From NCBI GenBank assembly GCA_046351325.1, contig JAXLYR010000001.1:1116001-1180000 (forward strand): a stretch of 64,000 bases of DNA, read 5' to 3'. This document shows, piece after piece, positions 8,489 to 17,259 of the stretch. The notes below the pieces were generated by a model, which searched no databases, had not been told where the DNA came from, and saw only the letters and a program-made list of their open reading frames with translations. Each line of letters opens with the position of its first letter. Within the stretch, counting starts at the first letter, position 1. Position numbers and translations under genes: made by a program. Source of the DNA: Xiheicaenibacterium sp046351325 (GTDB taxonomy: Bacteria; Myxococcota_A; Polyangia; Polyangiales; Polyangiaceae).

Positions 8489-8776
8489 TCAACGCCCCCA
8501 CGCCTGTTTCGCCCGTACGCCGAATGGATCCGGAGTGTCTGCCCGAGGCAGCAGGCGCCCCTCTCGGCGGAGGCGACTGGCGATGCGCGCGGCCGGGCTG
8601 CCGCCGCGGATGAGATCCGAGTGCTCCGCGACGGCCGCGAGGAACGCGGCTCGATCGCCGGGGTGATCGCGGAGGAGACTCTCGAGGACGAGGTGGCGGT
8701 GGAGTCGGTCGGGATCGTCGAGCGGGCCATGATAGATGGACGAAGTCACGAGGTCCCAAGTCGCAAGATCCTCCAC
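8489..8776 (-). CDS. Small cytosolic protein between the two papain-like genes
   Basis: A 95-residue protein from GTG 8776, preceded by GAAAGGAG at good spacing. It has no signal peptide or membrane segment and reads as helical: LVTSSIYHGPLDDPDRLHRH, VLESLLRDHPGDRAAFLAAV, then an Arg-rich end (ASRLRREGRLLPRA). It is not a family I recognise. It sits in one minus-strand operon between two secreted papain-like paralogues (49 bp after one, 10 bp before the other). A cytosolic inhibitor, chaperone or regulator of those enzymes is possible, but this is inference. The strong Shine-Dalgarno and tight spacing argue that it is real. Confidence 0.7.
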   Translation of the reverse strand: MEDLATWDLVTSSIYHGPLDDPDRLHRHLVLESLLRDHPGDRAAFLAAVAEHSDLIRGGSPAARIASRLRREGRLLPRADTPDPFGVRAKQAWGR

Positions 8777-8825
8777 GCGCGAGCTCCTTTCTTCGGTTCG
8801 CTCTCTGATGAATCGAGGCGGAGAA

Positions 8826-10844
8826 TCACTTCTCGTCCGCTTCCATCTCGAAGCTGTCCCACGAGCCGTCGTTGCCCTTGTCTTCCTCGATCTTGAGGGC
8901 TTGTCCGTTGCCGCTCCAAGATCCGAAATCGATGCCCGCGGCCTCACCCGCCTCGAGGGGAATATCGTCGTTTTGATAGACATCGACCTTGCCGTCGGCG
9001 GCGAAGCGCACGACATCCAGGTCGAAGGCATCGCCACCACCGCCCGTGTCGAAGACCTTCAACCGGCCAGTCGACGGGTCGAGGTCGAGCTCGATCGCCT
9101 CGCCCTTTTGGGCGTCGAGGTCGTTGATGGCGAAGAGATAGTCCGCGTCGGCGCCGTCGAGCGCTATCCGAATATCGGGAGACTCCTTCTCCCCGGGCGA
9201 GTACTTCAGGCTGCGCCCGTCTTCCGAGATGAAGACCGTGTCGACCTGATCTTCGGCCAGCTTGATGTCGTCGATGGTGATCGCGATGCCGTCGCCGAAG
9301 ATCGCGACATCGTCGCTCCCACCCTTGCCGTTGCCGTCGATCGAAATGGAATAGTTGCCCGAGGACGGCACGACGAAGACAGGCGCCGCGGACTTGCCGC
9401 CGGGCACGTACGCCCGAGGGAAGAGCTCACCGGCGTTCGGCATCGTGTTCACGTATTGGCCATTCTCGAACCCGATGGCGTGCCCCTTGTCGTCTTTGAT
9501 GAGGACGTCGCCGTTGTCGGGGCTGAAGACCTGCTTCTCCTGCTGGTTCTCTTTGCACCAGCTGCATACGGGCTTACTGCGCCGTAGCTTGAGCGGGGTC
9601 CAATCGAGGGAGAACGTCGAGGCGTCGCCCATCCATTTGTCGGCGGCGACTTGAGGATTCACGGCGCCGAACCCGTATATCCAGGTGTTCTTGTTGCGGT
9701 CGAACTCCAGGTAGCGAGTGACGCCCGGCGCGTTGTTGTCGTAGATGCGCAGCCAGAATATGCCGTTACCCTTGTCCTCGACGGCGTAGGGCACGACGGC
9801 GTGGCCGCCCTTGCCGCGCTGGTAGAAGCCGAGCGTGACTTGCTCCTCCGGGTCCGTCGACTTGAGCCGCTCGGAGATCGTGTCGAGCACCTCGTTCGGC
9901 GTTTGCTTGTTCCGCATCACGCGGGTCTCGGAGTCCGTAGGGTCGCTGTATTGGTAAGAGAAGTACTTGCCAATCACCGAGCGGACGGCCTCGGAGCGCT
10001 CCAAGTCGAAGGTCTGCGTGGCGCCCGTTTGGAACGACGCTGGCTCGAGTAAGCCCTTGTACATCATGAGGGAACTCACAGCCATTCCCTCACAAACCCC
10101 GTTGCCTGCGCCGGAGTTCGCCTTGTTGATCCAGGCCTGCGCGCCAGGCGTCGGGACGCAGTCCTCGACGCCCTCGGGGCGGGGGACGGGCTCGCTCGGG
10201 TTCGGTTGGGGAAAGGACGGGTCCTGCGCTGTCGGCTGAGGCTCGGGCTGAGGCTGCGGGTCGAGCGCGCCCGGCTCCGCGGGGGCCTCCTCGTCGTCGT
10301 AGAAGATGTCGGGGACGCCGTCGCCGTCGAGGTCGATTCCTTGAACAGCGTTCTTGCCACCGCTGGGTGCGGCGTTGCGACCGTCGCCCGCGCTGTTGTG
10401 CCCAGTGTGCTGACACACGGCTTCATCGCCGAAGATCTCGCGCGCGGTCTTGATGGTGATGCTCTCGGTGTCGCCGCGATTGGGGAAGTTGTAGCCGTGC
10501 TTCGCCGGTCGAAAGCCGTTGTCGGCGACGTAGGTCCCGTCGGGAATGTCCTCGAGCGACTTGCCCGTACCGCCGCCCTCGCTCTTCGTGCTCTTGCTGT
10601 TTGCGCTCGTCGTCGGCGAGGCCGAGTCCTTGGTCGACGCGCTCGAGGTCGTCGCATTCGAGGTCGAGGACGTGTCCTTCTTCGACCCGCAGCCCAGGCT
10701 CACGCCTGCGCTCATGAGCAAGAGCGAAGCCAGGGCGGGTGTGACCACACGCGTCACGATGGTGCGGGAGCTGCGCGCAGCGACGGATTCCTGCGGACCA
10801 TCAGAGTCGGCGAGAGCCGGAGTGCACATCTTCGAGTTCTCCAT
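8826..10844 (-). CDS. Papain-like cysteine-peptidase-family lipoprotein, paralogue 2
   Basis: A 672-residue homologue of the 6562-8478 product with the same layout. The lipobox is at Cys52 (MSAGVSLGC), followed by a Ser/Thr linker, SLEDIPDGTYVADNGFR, DLDGDGVPD, a Pro/Gln spacer and the peptidase core. Candidate catalytic residues are C251 (GNGVCEGMAVSS), H348 (GGHAVVPYAVE) and D369 or N370 (YDNNAPG); CSWC matches the CPFC of the paralogue. ATG 10844 is given, but ATG 10829 has GGAG at proper spacing and gives a shorter signal, so it may be the true start. It is the first gene of the three-gene operon. Intergenic repeat B lies upstream. Confidence 0.8.
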   Translation of the reverse strand: MENSKMCTPALADSDGPQESVAARSSRTIVTRVVTPALASLLLMSAGVSLGCGSKKDTSSTSNATTSSASTKDSASPTTSANSKSTKSEGGGTGKSLEDIPDGTYVADNGFRPAKHGYNFPNRGDTESITIKTAREIFGDEAVCQHTGHNSAGDGRNAAPSGGKNAVQGIDLDGDGVPDIFYDDEEAPAEPGALDPQPQPEPQPTAQDPSFPQPNPSEPVPRPEGVEDCVPTPGAQAWINKANSGAGNGVCEGMAVSSLMMYKGLLEPASFQTGATQTFDLERSEAVRSVIGKYFSYQYSDPTDSETRVMRNKQTPNEVLDTISERLKSTDPEEQVTLGFYQRGKGGHAVVPYAVEDKGNGIFWLRIYDNNAPGVTRYLEFDRNKNTWIYGFGAVNPQVAADKWMGDASTFSLDWTPLKLRRSKPVCSWCKENQQEKQVFSPDNGDVLIKDDKGHAIGFENGQYVNTMPNAGELFPRAYVPGGKSAAPVFVVPSSGNYSISIDGNGKGGSDDVAIFGDGIAITIDDIKLAEDQVDTVFISEDGRSLKYSPGEKESPDIRIALDGADADYLFAINDLDAQKGEAIELDLDPSTGRLKVFDTGGGGDAFDLDVVRFAADGKVDVYQNDDIPLEAGEAAGIDFGSWSGNGQALKIEEDKGNDGSWDSFEMEADEK

Positions 10845-10983
10845 AGCAAGAGTGACGAGCGCGACTAAGACGTACGAGTCGAACGAAAGTTGAGTGGCCT
10901 TTGGCCAATAGGGAGATCCGACCAAGGCTACTTGCCGACAGCACCCGTGAAAACCACAAGTGACAAAGGCGGTAGGGCAGTTC

Positions 10984-11100
10984 TTCTTCGCGCAGCGAAA
11001 AAGGTTTGGCCCGTGTGAATCCTGAACGGGGTTGGGGCCCCGTTCGCTCTGCGGGCCATGTCTTTTTCGCGAAGCGAAAAAGGTTGGCCCGTGTGAATGG
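10984..11100. repeat. Intergenic hairpin repeat, copy B (duplicated ends)
   Basis: In the 360-bp gap 10845-11204. Two near-identical flanks, AGCGAAAAAGG(T)TTGGCCCGTGTGAAT at about 10994-11020 and 11073-11097, enclose the hairpin GAACGGGG (11024-11031), loop TTGGGG, CCCCGTTC (11038-11045). A second hairpin, TTTTTCGC-GAA-GCGAAAAA, is at 11063-11081. About 66 bp match copy A in the opposite orientation. I see nothing else in this gap. Confidence 0.8.
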
Positions 11101-11204
11101 ACCGCCGAATCGTCACGTGTGCCGGAGACGCACACCTCGCGATAATCGGCTTTGCAATTACCTTTGAATCAGCCCCCCCCAGGGCTCGTCGAGTTACCGG
11201 CTCG

Positions 11205-12164
11205 TCAATCCGCTCTACGGAACGCGACCTCGAAGCGGTTGTAGAACATGCTGCGGTCGCGCATGAAGTAGCTGCGACCCAGCGTCTCGTCGAACGTGAA
11301 CTGCGGCTCGAAGAAGGGCCGGAGATTGCGGGTGTTGTTGAGCTGGCGAAGCAGGATCGCCGAGCCCGGTTTGAGCGCTGCCTTGAGCCGCTCTGCCCAG
11401 TCGACGAGCTGGGCGTCGTCGAAGCTGTCGCACAGGTTCGAAAGGGAGACGATGTTGAAGCGACCGAGGTTCGGTACGTCCGGCAGCGAGCCGTGAATCG
11501 GCTCGACGTCTAGCTTGCCGCCTAGTCGGATGTACGTCGGCGCACACTCCTTGCGATAGCCGCCCAAAAAGACGTGCTGCAAAAACGGGTTCTCGGGCGC
11601 GGCGTCGCGCCTGAATCCACGCTCGAAGGCTTTTTGGAAATAGGTGGGGTGCGTCCCCTCCTCGGCCCAACTCGGAGGCTCGGCCCCGAGCGTCGTGCGG
11701 ACGAGCACCTGGGCGAAGCACGCGTGGAACGCCGCCGGCCAATACCGCGAGGTCGTCCAACGTCGAACCATGTCGTCGAGCGCTCTCAGCGGGCGCGCCC
11801 GAAGAAAGAACGAGAGCAGCTCCTCGTGCGGCGCAATGAACTCCTCGAAGAAGGCGCGCAGCAGGCGAAAGACTCGCTCGAGCTCACCTCGCTGGTTCAG
11901 GTGCTTGCGCGTGGCGACCTCGACGTTGAGCTCACCGAGCTCACGGCGGCGCGCTGCTTCTGCCTTGAGCAGCATGTGGTCGAGCTGATTCTGATCGGTG
12001 TCGAACGCCGCGACCTTCAAATGGGGGAAGCGCGCGGCGAGCGACAGCGCGACGCATCCACCGCTCGCGACGACGAGCGCGCTCTCGGCGCGGATTCGGT
12101 TTACCAGGTCGAACTCGATACGGGCGTCTTCACGAATGACTGCATAGAGCAGTGGCATCGTCAT
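11205..12164 (-). CDS. BtaA-like DUF3419 aminocarboxypropyl transferase
   Basis: A 319-residue protein resembling BtaA, which moves the 3-amino-3-carboxypropyl group of S-adenosylmethionine to diacylglycerol in betaine-lipid synthesis. Family hallmarks are PLLYAVIREDARIE at the start, the SAM-binding glycine strand ALVVASGGCVALSLAAR followed by VAAFDTDQNQLDHMLLK, and the later NIVSLSNLCDSFDD and ILLRQLNN. There is no signal peptide. No BtaB N-methyltransferase is nearby, so the product lipid and pathway are open. It is divergent from the next lipoprotein gene with about 65 bp between starts. Confidence 0.82.
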   Translation of the reverse strand: MTMPLLYAVIREDARIEFDLVNRIRAESALVVASGGCVALSLAARFPHLKVAAFDTDQNQLDHMLLKAEAARRRELGELNVEVATRKHLNQRGELERVFRLLRAFFEEFIAPHEELLSFFLRARPLRALDDMVRRWTTSRYWPAAFHACFAQVLVRTTLGAEPPSWAEEGTHPTYFQKAFERGFRRDAAPENPFLQHVFLGGYRKECAPTYIRLGGKLDVEPIHGSLPDVPNLGRFNIVSLSNLCDSFDDAQLVDWAERLKAALKPGSAILLRQLNNTRNLRPFFEPQFTFDETLGRSYFMRDRSMFYNRFEVAFRRAD

Positions 12165-12229
12165 GGAGCTCTTCTAGCGACCTTCGGCATGTCCTCGCAA
12201 GCGCCGCGGGGCCGGCGCTACGATGCCGC

Positions 12230-13345
12230 ATGCCCGCGCGCTCACTCTTCATGGCGCTCGTTGCCTGGTGCTTCGCGCAGCCGCTCGCTGCGTGTGACCC
12301 GAGCGCGCCCCTCGCGACACGCGATGAGGTCGCGACCCCGGCCGACCAAGGCTCGCCCACGACTCCGCGCGCGACCGCGCCCGACGTGATCCTCGTCGCG
12401 ACGCGCCCCGATGCTGACTCGAGCGAGCTCTATCGCGTGTCGCCGGGCTCGGAGTTGGGGGCGCCGTTCGCTTCGGTCGCTCACCCACGAGGTGCGGCTG
12501 TGCGCGCTGCGACCGCGCTCGACGGCGAGACCGTGTTCGTCGTCGCGGACGAGCGCGCTGTCGGAGACCTGTCGTACGCGGGCGCGCTCTTCTCGGTGAG
12601 GCCCGATCAGCCTGCGATTCGCCTAGCTTCCGACGTGAGCCACGCCTCGCGTCCCGTGCCGACGAAGGCAGGCGTCGCCTTCGTCACCGGCGAGGCTGGA
12701 GACACGGAGCCTCGCGTCGATCGGCTCGCGCTCGAGAGCGTGAGCGCCGACGGAGCGGACCGTCGTCGCGTCTTCGAGGTGAGCGGGCTCTTCCTGTCGG
12801 CGATCGGCTGCGACGGTGAGCGCGTGGTCGCGTACGTCGTCCCCACGACCGGCGACGCGCGGCTCGTGTCGATCGATCTCGTCTCGAACGACGTGAGGAC
12901 GCTCGCGGAGGTGCCCGCGTTCGCGCGTGACTTCGTGATCGACGACGGCGCGCTCTACTTCGTGGATCGACACCCGCTCGAGACCAGCACCTGGCAGGTC
13001 CTGCGCGCGTCGCTCGATCGAGCGTCGGAGCCGGAGGTCCTCTTCGAGAGCTCGTCGATGTTGCTCGTCCCCTCACCGCTCGGTGGTGGAGAGCTCGCGA
13101 TTCACGACGCCGGAGCGACGCGCGTCCTCGGCGACGACGGCTCGGCGCTGACGCTCCCACGCGACGGCGTGCTCCGCGTGCTCGGCGCGGCCGAGTCCGG
13201 GGCGCGCGCGGGGCTCATCACGGCGCCCGGTCGAATCGGCACTCCGGTGCTCCTCGAGGGCCACGCTATTGCCATGTTGCCGTCGCCCGCGAACACCCAT
13301 ATCACGGTCGCCGGCTTCGCCGACGCGCGCGCGGTGATGCCATGA
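12230..13345 (+). CDS. Beta-propeller-like lipoprotein
   Basis: A 371-residue lipoprotein from ATG 12230, with a lipobox at Cys22 (CFAQPLAAC). The remainder is a run of short beta strands with repeated patterns such as DVILVATRPDADSSELYRVSP, GETVFVVADERA, GALFSVRPDQPAIRLASD and RLVSIDLVSNDVRTLAEVP, which suggest a TolB/WD40-like propeller. There are no catalytic motifs. An earlier in-frame ATG (12152) lies inside the divergent gene and is unlikely. The 3' end overlaps the transglycosylase-like gene by 4 bp (ATGA), so the two are coupled. Confidence 0.7.
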   Translation: MPARSLFMALVAWCFAQPLAACDPSAPLATRDEVATPADQGSPTTPRATAPDVILVATRPDADSSELYRVSPGSELGAPFASVAHPRGAAVRAATALDGETVFVVADERAVGDLSYAGALFSVRPDQPAIRLASDVSHASRPVPTKAGVAFVTGEAGDTEPRVDRLALESVSADGADRRRVFEVSGLFLSAIGCDGERVVAYVVPTTGDARLVSIDLVSNDVRTLAEVPAFARDFVIDDGALYFVDRHPLETSTWQVLRASLDRASEPEVLFESSSMLLVPSPLGGGELAIHDAGATRVLGDDGSALTLPRDGVLRVLGAAESGARAGLITAPGRIGTPVLLEGHAIAMLPSPANTHITVAGFADARAVMP

Positions 13346-14550
13346 GGCGCGCGCTCCTCTTGACGCTGGCGGCGGGCTGCACACTGGCAGTCACGAACCG
13401 CGCCGAGGCCCAGTATTGCCCGTCTTATACGGCCTCGAGCGCTTACAACGACCACAACTGCGCCATCGAGGCCGTGCCCGGCGACAACCCCACCCCGGAG
13501 GCCTGGGCCGCGATCTTTGATTTGGTATCTCGTGGCCCCGCCGTTTGGGGTGACGCGGGCCCGTCGGTCCCCGATATCGGACAAGGGTGTGGCCAGCCCG
13601 AGCCCTTGCACGATGTGCCCGCGAGGTTTCCTTGCGAGCTCCTCAAGGCCATCGCGATGGTCGAGTCCGGGTGGAAGCAGTTCTGCGAGCCCTCGACTCC
13701 GGCGGACCAAGTCGGCAAGTCCTCGCGCACCATCATCTCGTTCGACTGCGGATATGGGATCGGGCAGGTCACGAGCGGCATGCACCAGGGTGAAAACCCC
13801 GATTTCGACAGGCAGCGAGTCGCGTCGGACCCGACCTACAATTTGGCCACGGGTACCCGGATATTGGCCGGCAAATGGATCGCGACCGAGTGCGTCGGCG
13901 ACAACCAGCCCACGGTCATCGAGGACTGGTATATCGCGACGTGGGCTTACAACGGACTAGCGTACGTCAACAACCCCAATAACCCGAACTACGACACGGA
14001 GCGCGGCGTCTACGACCCCGCCGTCGGGAACCCGGCGCCTTATCAGGAGAAGGTCTTCGGCCGCATCGAACACCCGACGAACGGGCTCTGGCCGAGCGTC
14101 GCGCTGGCCTATCCCGACCCTGCGGACTGCGGCACATCGGGCTCGCCCCCTGCCCTGCCCGAGCCCCATTGCGCGAGCCCGACCGACTGCGCAAACACGC
14201 GCTCGATTCACGCCACGATGTGCGTGGACTCCCCGATAGGCGGGGGCGGCGCGGGCGGCGCGAGCGCGGCAGGCGGCGCGAGCGCAGGCGGTAACGCCGG
14301 TGTTGGGGGCGCAGTCGATATGGGTGGTAGCGGCCGCGGGGGCAACGGCGGGACTGGCGGCTCCGGGGCCGCCGGCGGTGGCAGCGACGATGACGGCTGC
14401 GGCTGCGCGATACCCGGTTATCGGGGTATCGAGTGGAGCGGCGTGCTCGCGCTCGCGGGTCTCTTCACCGTCGTCGCGCGACGCGCGCGGCGGCGCAGCG
14501 CGCCGCGGCTATCGGTGAGTTCATCCCACGACGAGGAAAGTGATCGATGA
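13342..14550 (+). CDS. Lytic-transglycosylase-like secreted protein with MYXO-CTERM-like anchor
   Basis: A 402-residue exported protein. The signal peptide is at 1-23 (TLAVTNRAEA). The catalytic-type domain has the Glu of SLT lysozyme-fold enzymes at E108 (LLKAIAMVESGW), GYGIGQVTSGM, NLATGTRILAGKW and WYIATWAYNG, which match the Goose/SLT order. About 70 Gly/Ala/Ser residues follow, then DDDGCGCAIPGY, a hydrophobic segment (VLALAGLFTVVA) and RRARRR: a Cys-membrane-Arg tail like MYXO-CTERM signals that anchor surface proteins. Cell-wall cleavage of self or prey is plausible. Both ends overlap neighbours by 4 bp. Confidence 0.8.
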   Translation: MRRALLLTLAAGCTLAVTNRAEAQYCPSYTASSAYNDHNCAIEAVPGDNPTPEAWAAIFDLVSRGPAVWGDAGPSVPDIGQGCGQPEPLHDVPARFPCELLKAIAMVESGWKQFCEPSTPADQVGKSSRTIISFDCGYGIGQVTSGMHQGENPDFDRQRVASDPTYNLATGTRILAGKWIATECVGDNQPTVIEDWYIATWAYNGLAYVNNPNNPNYDTERGVYDPAVGNPAPYQEKVFGRIEHPTNGLWPSVALAYPDPADCGTSGSPPALPEPHCASPTDCANTRSIHATMCVDSPIGGGGAGGASAAGGASAGGNAGVGGAVDMGGSGRGGNGGTGGSGAAGGGSDDDGCGCAIPGYRGIEWSGVLALAGLFTVVARRARRRSAPRLSVSSSHDEESDR

Positions 14551-15155
14551 CGCAAACGGAGCTCCCTTGGGTTCCTCCCGGGTCCGACCAAATTGCCTTT
14601 TACGCACGGTCGCGCCGGCTGCTCTACGAAGCTCGCCCTCAAGAGGAGTGGTTCCGTCGTTGGGAGCCCCACGACACCTTGGTGTCGCCCGAGTTCTGGT
14701 TCAACGCGGTGAGCGTCCCCGGTCCGTGGGGCGTCGCCGTCGCCGCCGAGGCTTGGACCGCGGGTGAGCGCATCATGCCGATCGAGCGCGCGCTCGTCGT
14801 CTTCGTCGAGTGGCGCGGCGCACCGAGCTACGGGCCACGCGGCGCGCTCCGCGTGGGCGAGCCCTTCTTGACCAAGACGATGTTCCTCGAGAAGCCGCCA
14901 CCGCCCAAGATCGAGATCGGCGACCCAATATGGGATCAGCACGTGACGACGTTCGCCCTCACATTCGAAGACGCGCTCGCCGCGTTCCCGAAGCGCCTGC
15001 GCGAGTACCTGCGAACGCAGGGTTTCCGCGGTCACTTGGAGGTGCGCCCCTACGGCTTCGTGCTGCACCCCGAGAGCTGCATGCCGCGCCCCGACCACTA
15101 CGAGCTGGCGTTTCGCATGGCGAGCGACGTCGCCTACGCGCTACGCACCCCCTGA
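14547..15155 (+). CDS. Conserved-looking hypothetical protein
   Basis: A 202-residue soluble protein with no signal peptide, membrane segment or motif that I recognise. It is rich in aromatic and proline residues (WVPPGSDQIAFYAR, EEWFRRWEPHDTLVSPEFWFN, MPRPDHYELAF). Codon use is typical of the window. Its start overlaps the previous stop (ATGA), and it ends 12 bp before the response regulator, so it may be co-transcribed with the two-component system. Confidence 0.65.
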   Translation: MTQTELPWVPPGSDQIAFYARSRRLLYEARPQEEWFRRWEPHDTLVSPEFWFNAVSVPGPWGVAVAAEAWTAGERIMPIERALVVFVEWRGAPSYGPRGALRVGEPFLTKTMFLEKPPPPKIEIGDPIWDQHVTTFALTFEDALAAFPKRLREYLRTQGFRGHLEVRPYGFVLHPESCMPRPDHYELAFRMASDVAYALRTP

Positions 15156-15167
15156 AGAGAGAGGATC

Positions 15168-15878
15168 ATGCCGCGCATCCTGGTCATCGACGACGAGCCG
15201 GCCATCTTGGATTCGCTCGAGTACGCGCTCCGTCGCGATGGGTTTGACGTCGTATTAGCAAAGTCGCTCGCCGAGGCGCGGACCCACGCGACCACCGTCG
15301 AGCTCATCCTGCTCGATCTGATGCTGCCCGACGGCAGCGGCTTCGAGATCGTGCACGAGAGCCGGCGCCGCGAGCGCGCGCCGGCAATCATCGTGCTCTC
15401 GAGCCGCGATCACGAGGCCGACCGCGTCGCGGCGCTCGAGTCCGGCGCTGACGACTATGTAACCAAGCCGTTCTCCCCGCGCGAGGTCGTCGCGCGCGTG
15501 CGCGCCGTACTGCGCCGCGCGGGCTCACAGGACGGCAAGCCCGCCGCCGCGGCGCCAGCGAGCCCGCTCGAGATCCCGCTGACGGCGGACGAAGCGACGC
15601 GACGCGCGTCCGTGAACAACCGACCGCTCGAGCTCACGCGCGTCGAGTTCGACCTGCTCTCTTGCCTGCTCTCGGCGCCGGGCCGCGTCTTCACCCGAGC
15701 GCAGCTCATCGATCGGGTGTGGGGCGACGGCTTCGCGATCACGGATCGCACGATCGACTCGCACGTGAAGGCTCTGCGCAAGAAGGTCGTCGAGGCGGGC
15801 GGTGACGCGAACCTCATCGAGACCGTGCGCGGCGTCGGCTATCGCGTCGACGACCGGCGCGGCGGCGCGACCGAATGA
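15168..15878 (+). CDS. OmpR-family response regulator (CreB/PhoB type)
   Basis: A 236-residue DNA-binding regulator phosphorylated by the kinase encoded next. The receiver domain (1-120) has D8/D9, phospho-acceptor D50 (LILLDLMLPDGSG) and a conserved VTKPFSPREV. The winged-helix domain is in the C-terminal half (LTRVEFDLLSCLLSAPGRVFTRAQLIDRVWG, then TIDSHVKALRKKV and RGVGYRVD). GAGAGAGG precedes the ATG. The 4-bp ATGA overlap with the kinase gene fixes the pair. Confidence 0.95.
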   Translation: MPRILVIDDEPAILDSLEYALRRDGFDVVLAKSLAEARTHATTVELILLDLMLPDGSGFEIVHESRRRERAPAIIVLSSRDHEADRVAALESGADDYVTKPFSPREVVARVRAVLRRAGSQDGKPAAAAPASPLEIPLTADEATRRASVNNRPLELTRVEFDLLSCLLSAPGRVFTRAQLIDRVWGDGFAITDRTIDSHVKALRKKVVEAGGDANLIETVRGVGYRVDDRRGGATE

Positions 15879-17242
15879 CGCTGCTGCTGATCGCCATCTC
15901 GAGCATCGCGCTCATCCTCTTCATGGCGTTCGTCGCGAGCCGCTTGGTGCGCTCGCGCAAGGCGGGGCTCAGCATCCGAATGCAGGTCTTCCTCGCGCTC
16001 GCGGGGATCGTCGGCACCTTCGCGCTCGGGGTCGGTCTCCTCGTCGTCGATCGCGTCAAGGCCCGCGCGACGATGCTCGCCGAGGAGAGCGCGCGCAGCG
16101 AGGCGACCGCGATCGCCGCGCTCGTCCGCAACGAGATCGAGGTGCGCGACAAATCGCTCGACGAGGTCGCGCGCGATCTCGGCTCGATGCGCGACGTGCG
16201 CATGAGCCTGCTCGATCCCGACGATCGCGTGATCCTCGTCTCGGGTGAGCCGCTCGGGGAGAGCGAGGCCGGCGTCGTGAGCGTGACGGTTCCGATCGAG
16301 GCCTCGGGCAGGCGCGTGGGCTCGGTGCGTGTCGTGAAGCCGACCATCGTGATCCAGCGCATGCTCGCGGACTTCGCGCCGACCATCTTGATCATCAGCG
16401 TCGTGCTCGGCGCGGCCGCGGCGCTCTCCGCGGCGCTCATCGGGCGAGCCATCGCGACGCCGATCGAGGATCTCACGGACTTCGCAGTGCGCGTGAGCAG
16501 CGGGCAGCTCGTCGCTTCGCCGCCCACGGTGCACGGCCGCGAGGTCATGCGCCTCACGCAAGCGATCGAGTCGATGCGCCGCGAGCTCGAGGGGCGACCG
16601 TTCGTCGAGACCTTCGCAGCCGACCTCTCGCACGAGCTCAAGAACCCGGTCGCCGCCATCCGCGCGAGCGCCGAGGTCCTCGCGGACGGCGCGCTCGAGG
16701 AGCCCGCGCTCGCGACGAAGTTCGTGAACCGCATCCAGGAGTCGACCACGCGGATCGAGGCGCTCCTCGGGGATCTCCTGAGCCTCGCGCGGATCGAGGC
16801 GCGCGGCGTGGAGGACGCCGAGATCGTCGATCTGACCGCGATCATCGAGGAGACCGCGAGCCGCGCGCGAGAGCGCGGCCAGGCCGTCGAGGTGCGCGCC
16901 GAGCCCGCGTCGGTGCGTGGGGACGCGAGCTGGCTCGCACGGCTCGTCGACAACATGGTCGACAACGCCGTCCAACACGGCGCCCCCGACTCGCCCGTCC
17001 GCGTCGACGTCTCGCACCGGCGCGGCGCCGTCGTCGTCGAGGTCACGAACGAGGGCGAGATCGCCGAACACGTGCGAAAGAGGCTCTTCAAGCGGTTCGT
17101 CACGACGCGCCCCGATCGCGGTGGGACGGGCCTCGGGCTCGCGATCGCGCGCGCTGTCGCCGAGGCCCACAAGGGGCGTATCGCGTGCGCGGCGCACGGC
17201 CCGCCCGAGGTCACGTTTCGGCTGCGCCTACCCGAAGCTTGA
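15875..17242 (+). CDS. Sensor histidine kinase (CreC-like)
   Basis: A 455-residue membrane kinase for the upstream regulator. It has membrane segments at about 2-22, 36-58 and 168-190, with a periplasmic sensing region at about 60-165 (short, no recognised ligand motif). A HAMP-like linker follows, then the dimerisation helix with phospho-acceptor H253 (DLSHELKNPVAAIR). ATPase boxes are N (DNMVDNAVQHG), G1 (VTNEGEI) and G2 (GGTGLGLAIAR). Overall length and layout match CreC-type sensors. The signal is unknown. Confidence 0.95.
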   Translation: MTLLLIAISSIALILFMAFVASRLVRSRKAGLSIRMQVFLALAGIVGTFALGVGLLVVDRVKARATMLAEESARSEATAIAALVRNEIEVRDKSLDEVARDLGSMRDVRMSLLDPDDRVILVSGEPLGESEAGVVSVTVPIEASGRRVGSVRVVKPTIVIQRMLADFAPTILIISVVLGAAAALSAALIGRAIATPIEDLTDFAVRVSSGQLVASPPTVHGREVMRLTQAIESMRRELEGRPFVETFAADLSHELKNPVAAIRASAEVLADGALEEPALATKFVNRIQESTTRIEALLGDLLSLARIEARGVEDAEIVDLTAIIEETASRARERGQAVEVRAEPASVRGDASWLARLVDNMVDNAVQHGAPDSPVRVDVSHRRGAVVVEVTNEGEIAEHVRKRLFKRFVTTRPDRGGTGLGLAIARAVAEAHKGRIACAAHGPPEVTFRLRLPEA

Positions 17243-17259
17243 GGTGATAAGAACGCGCC

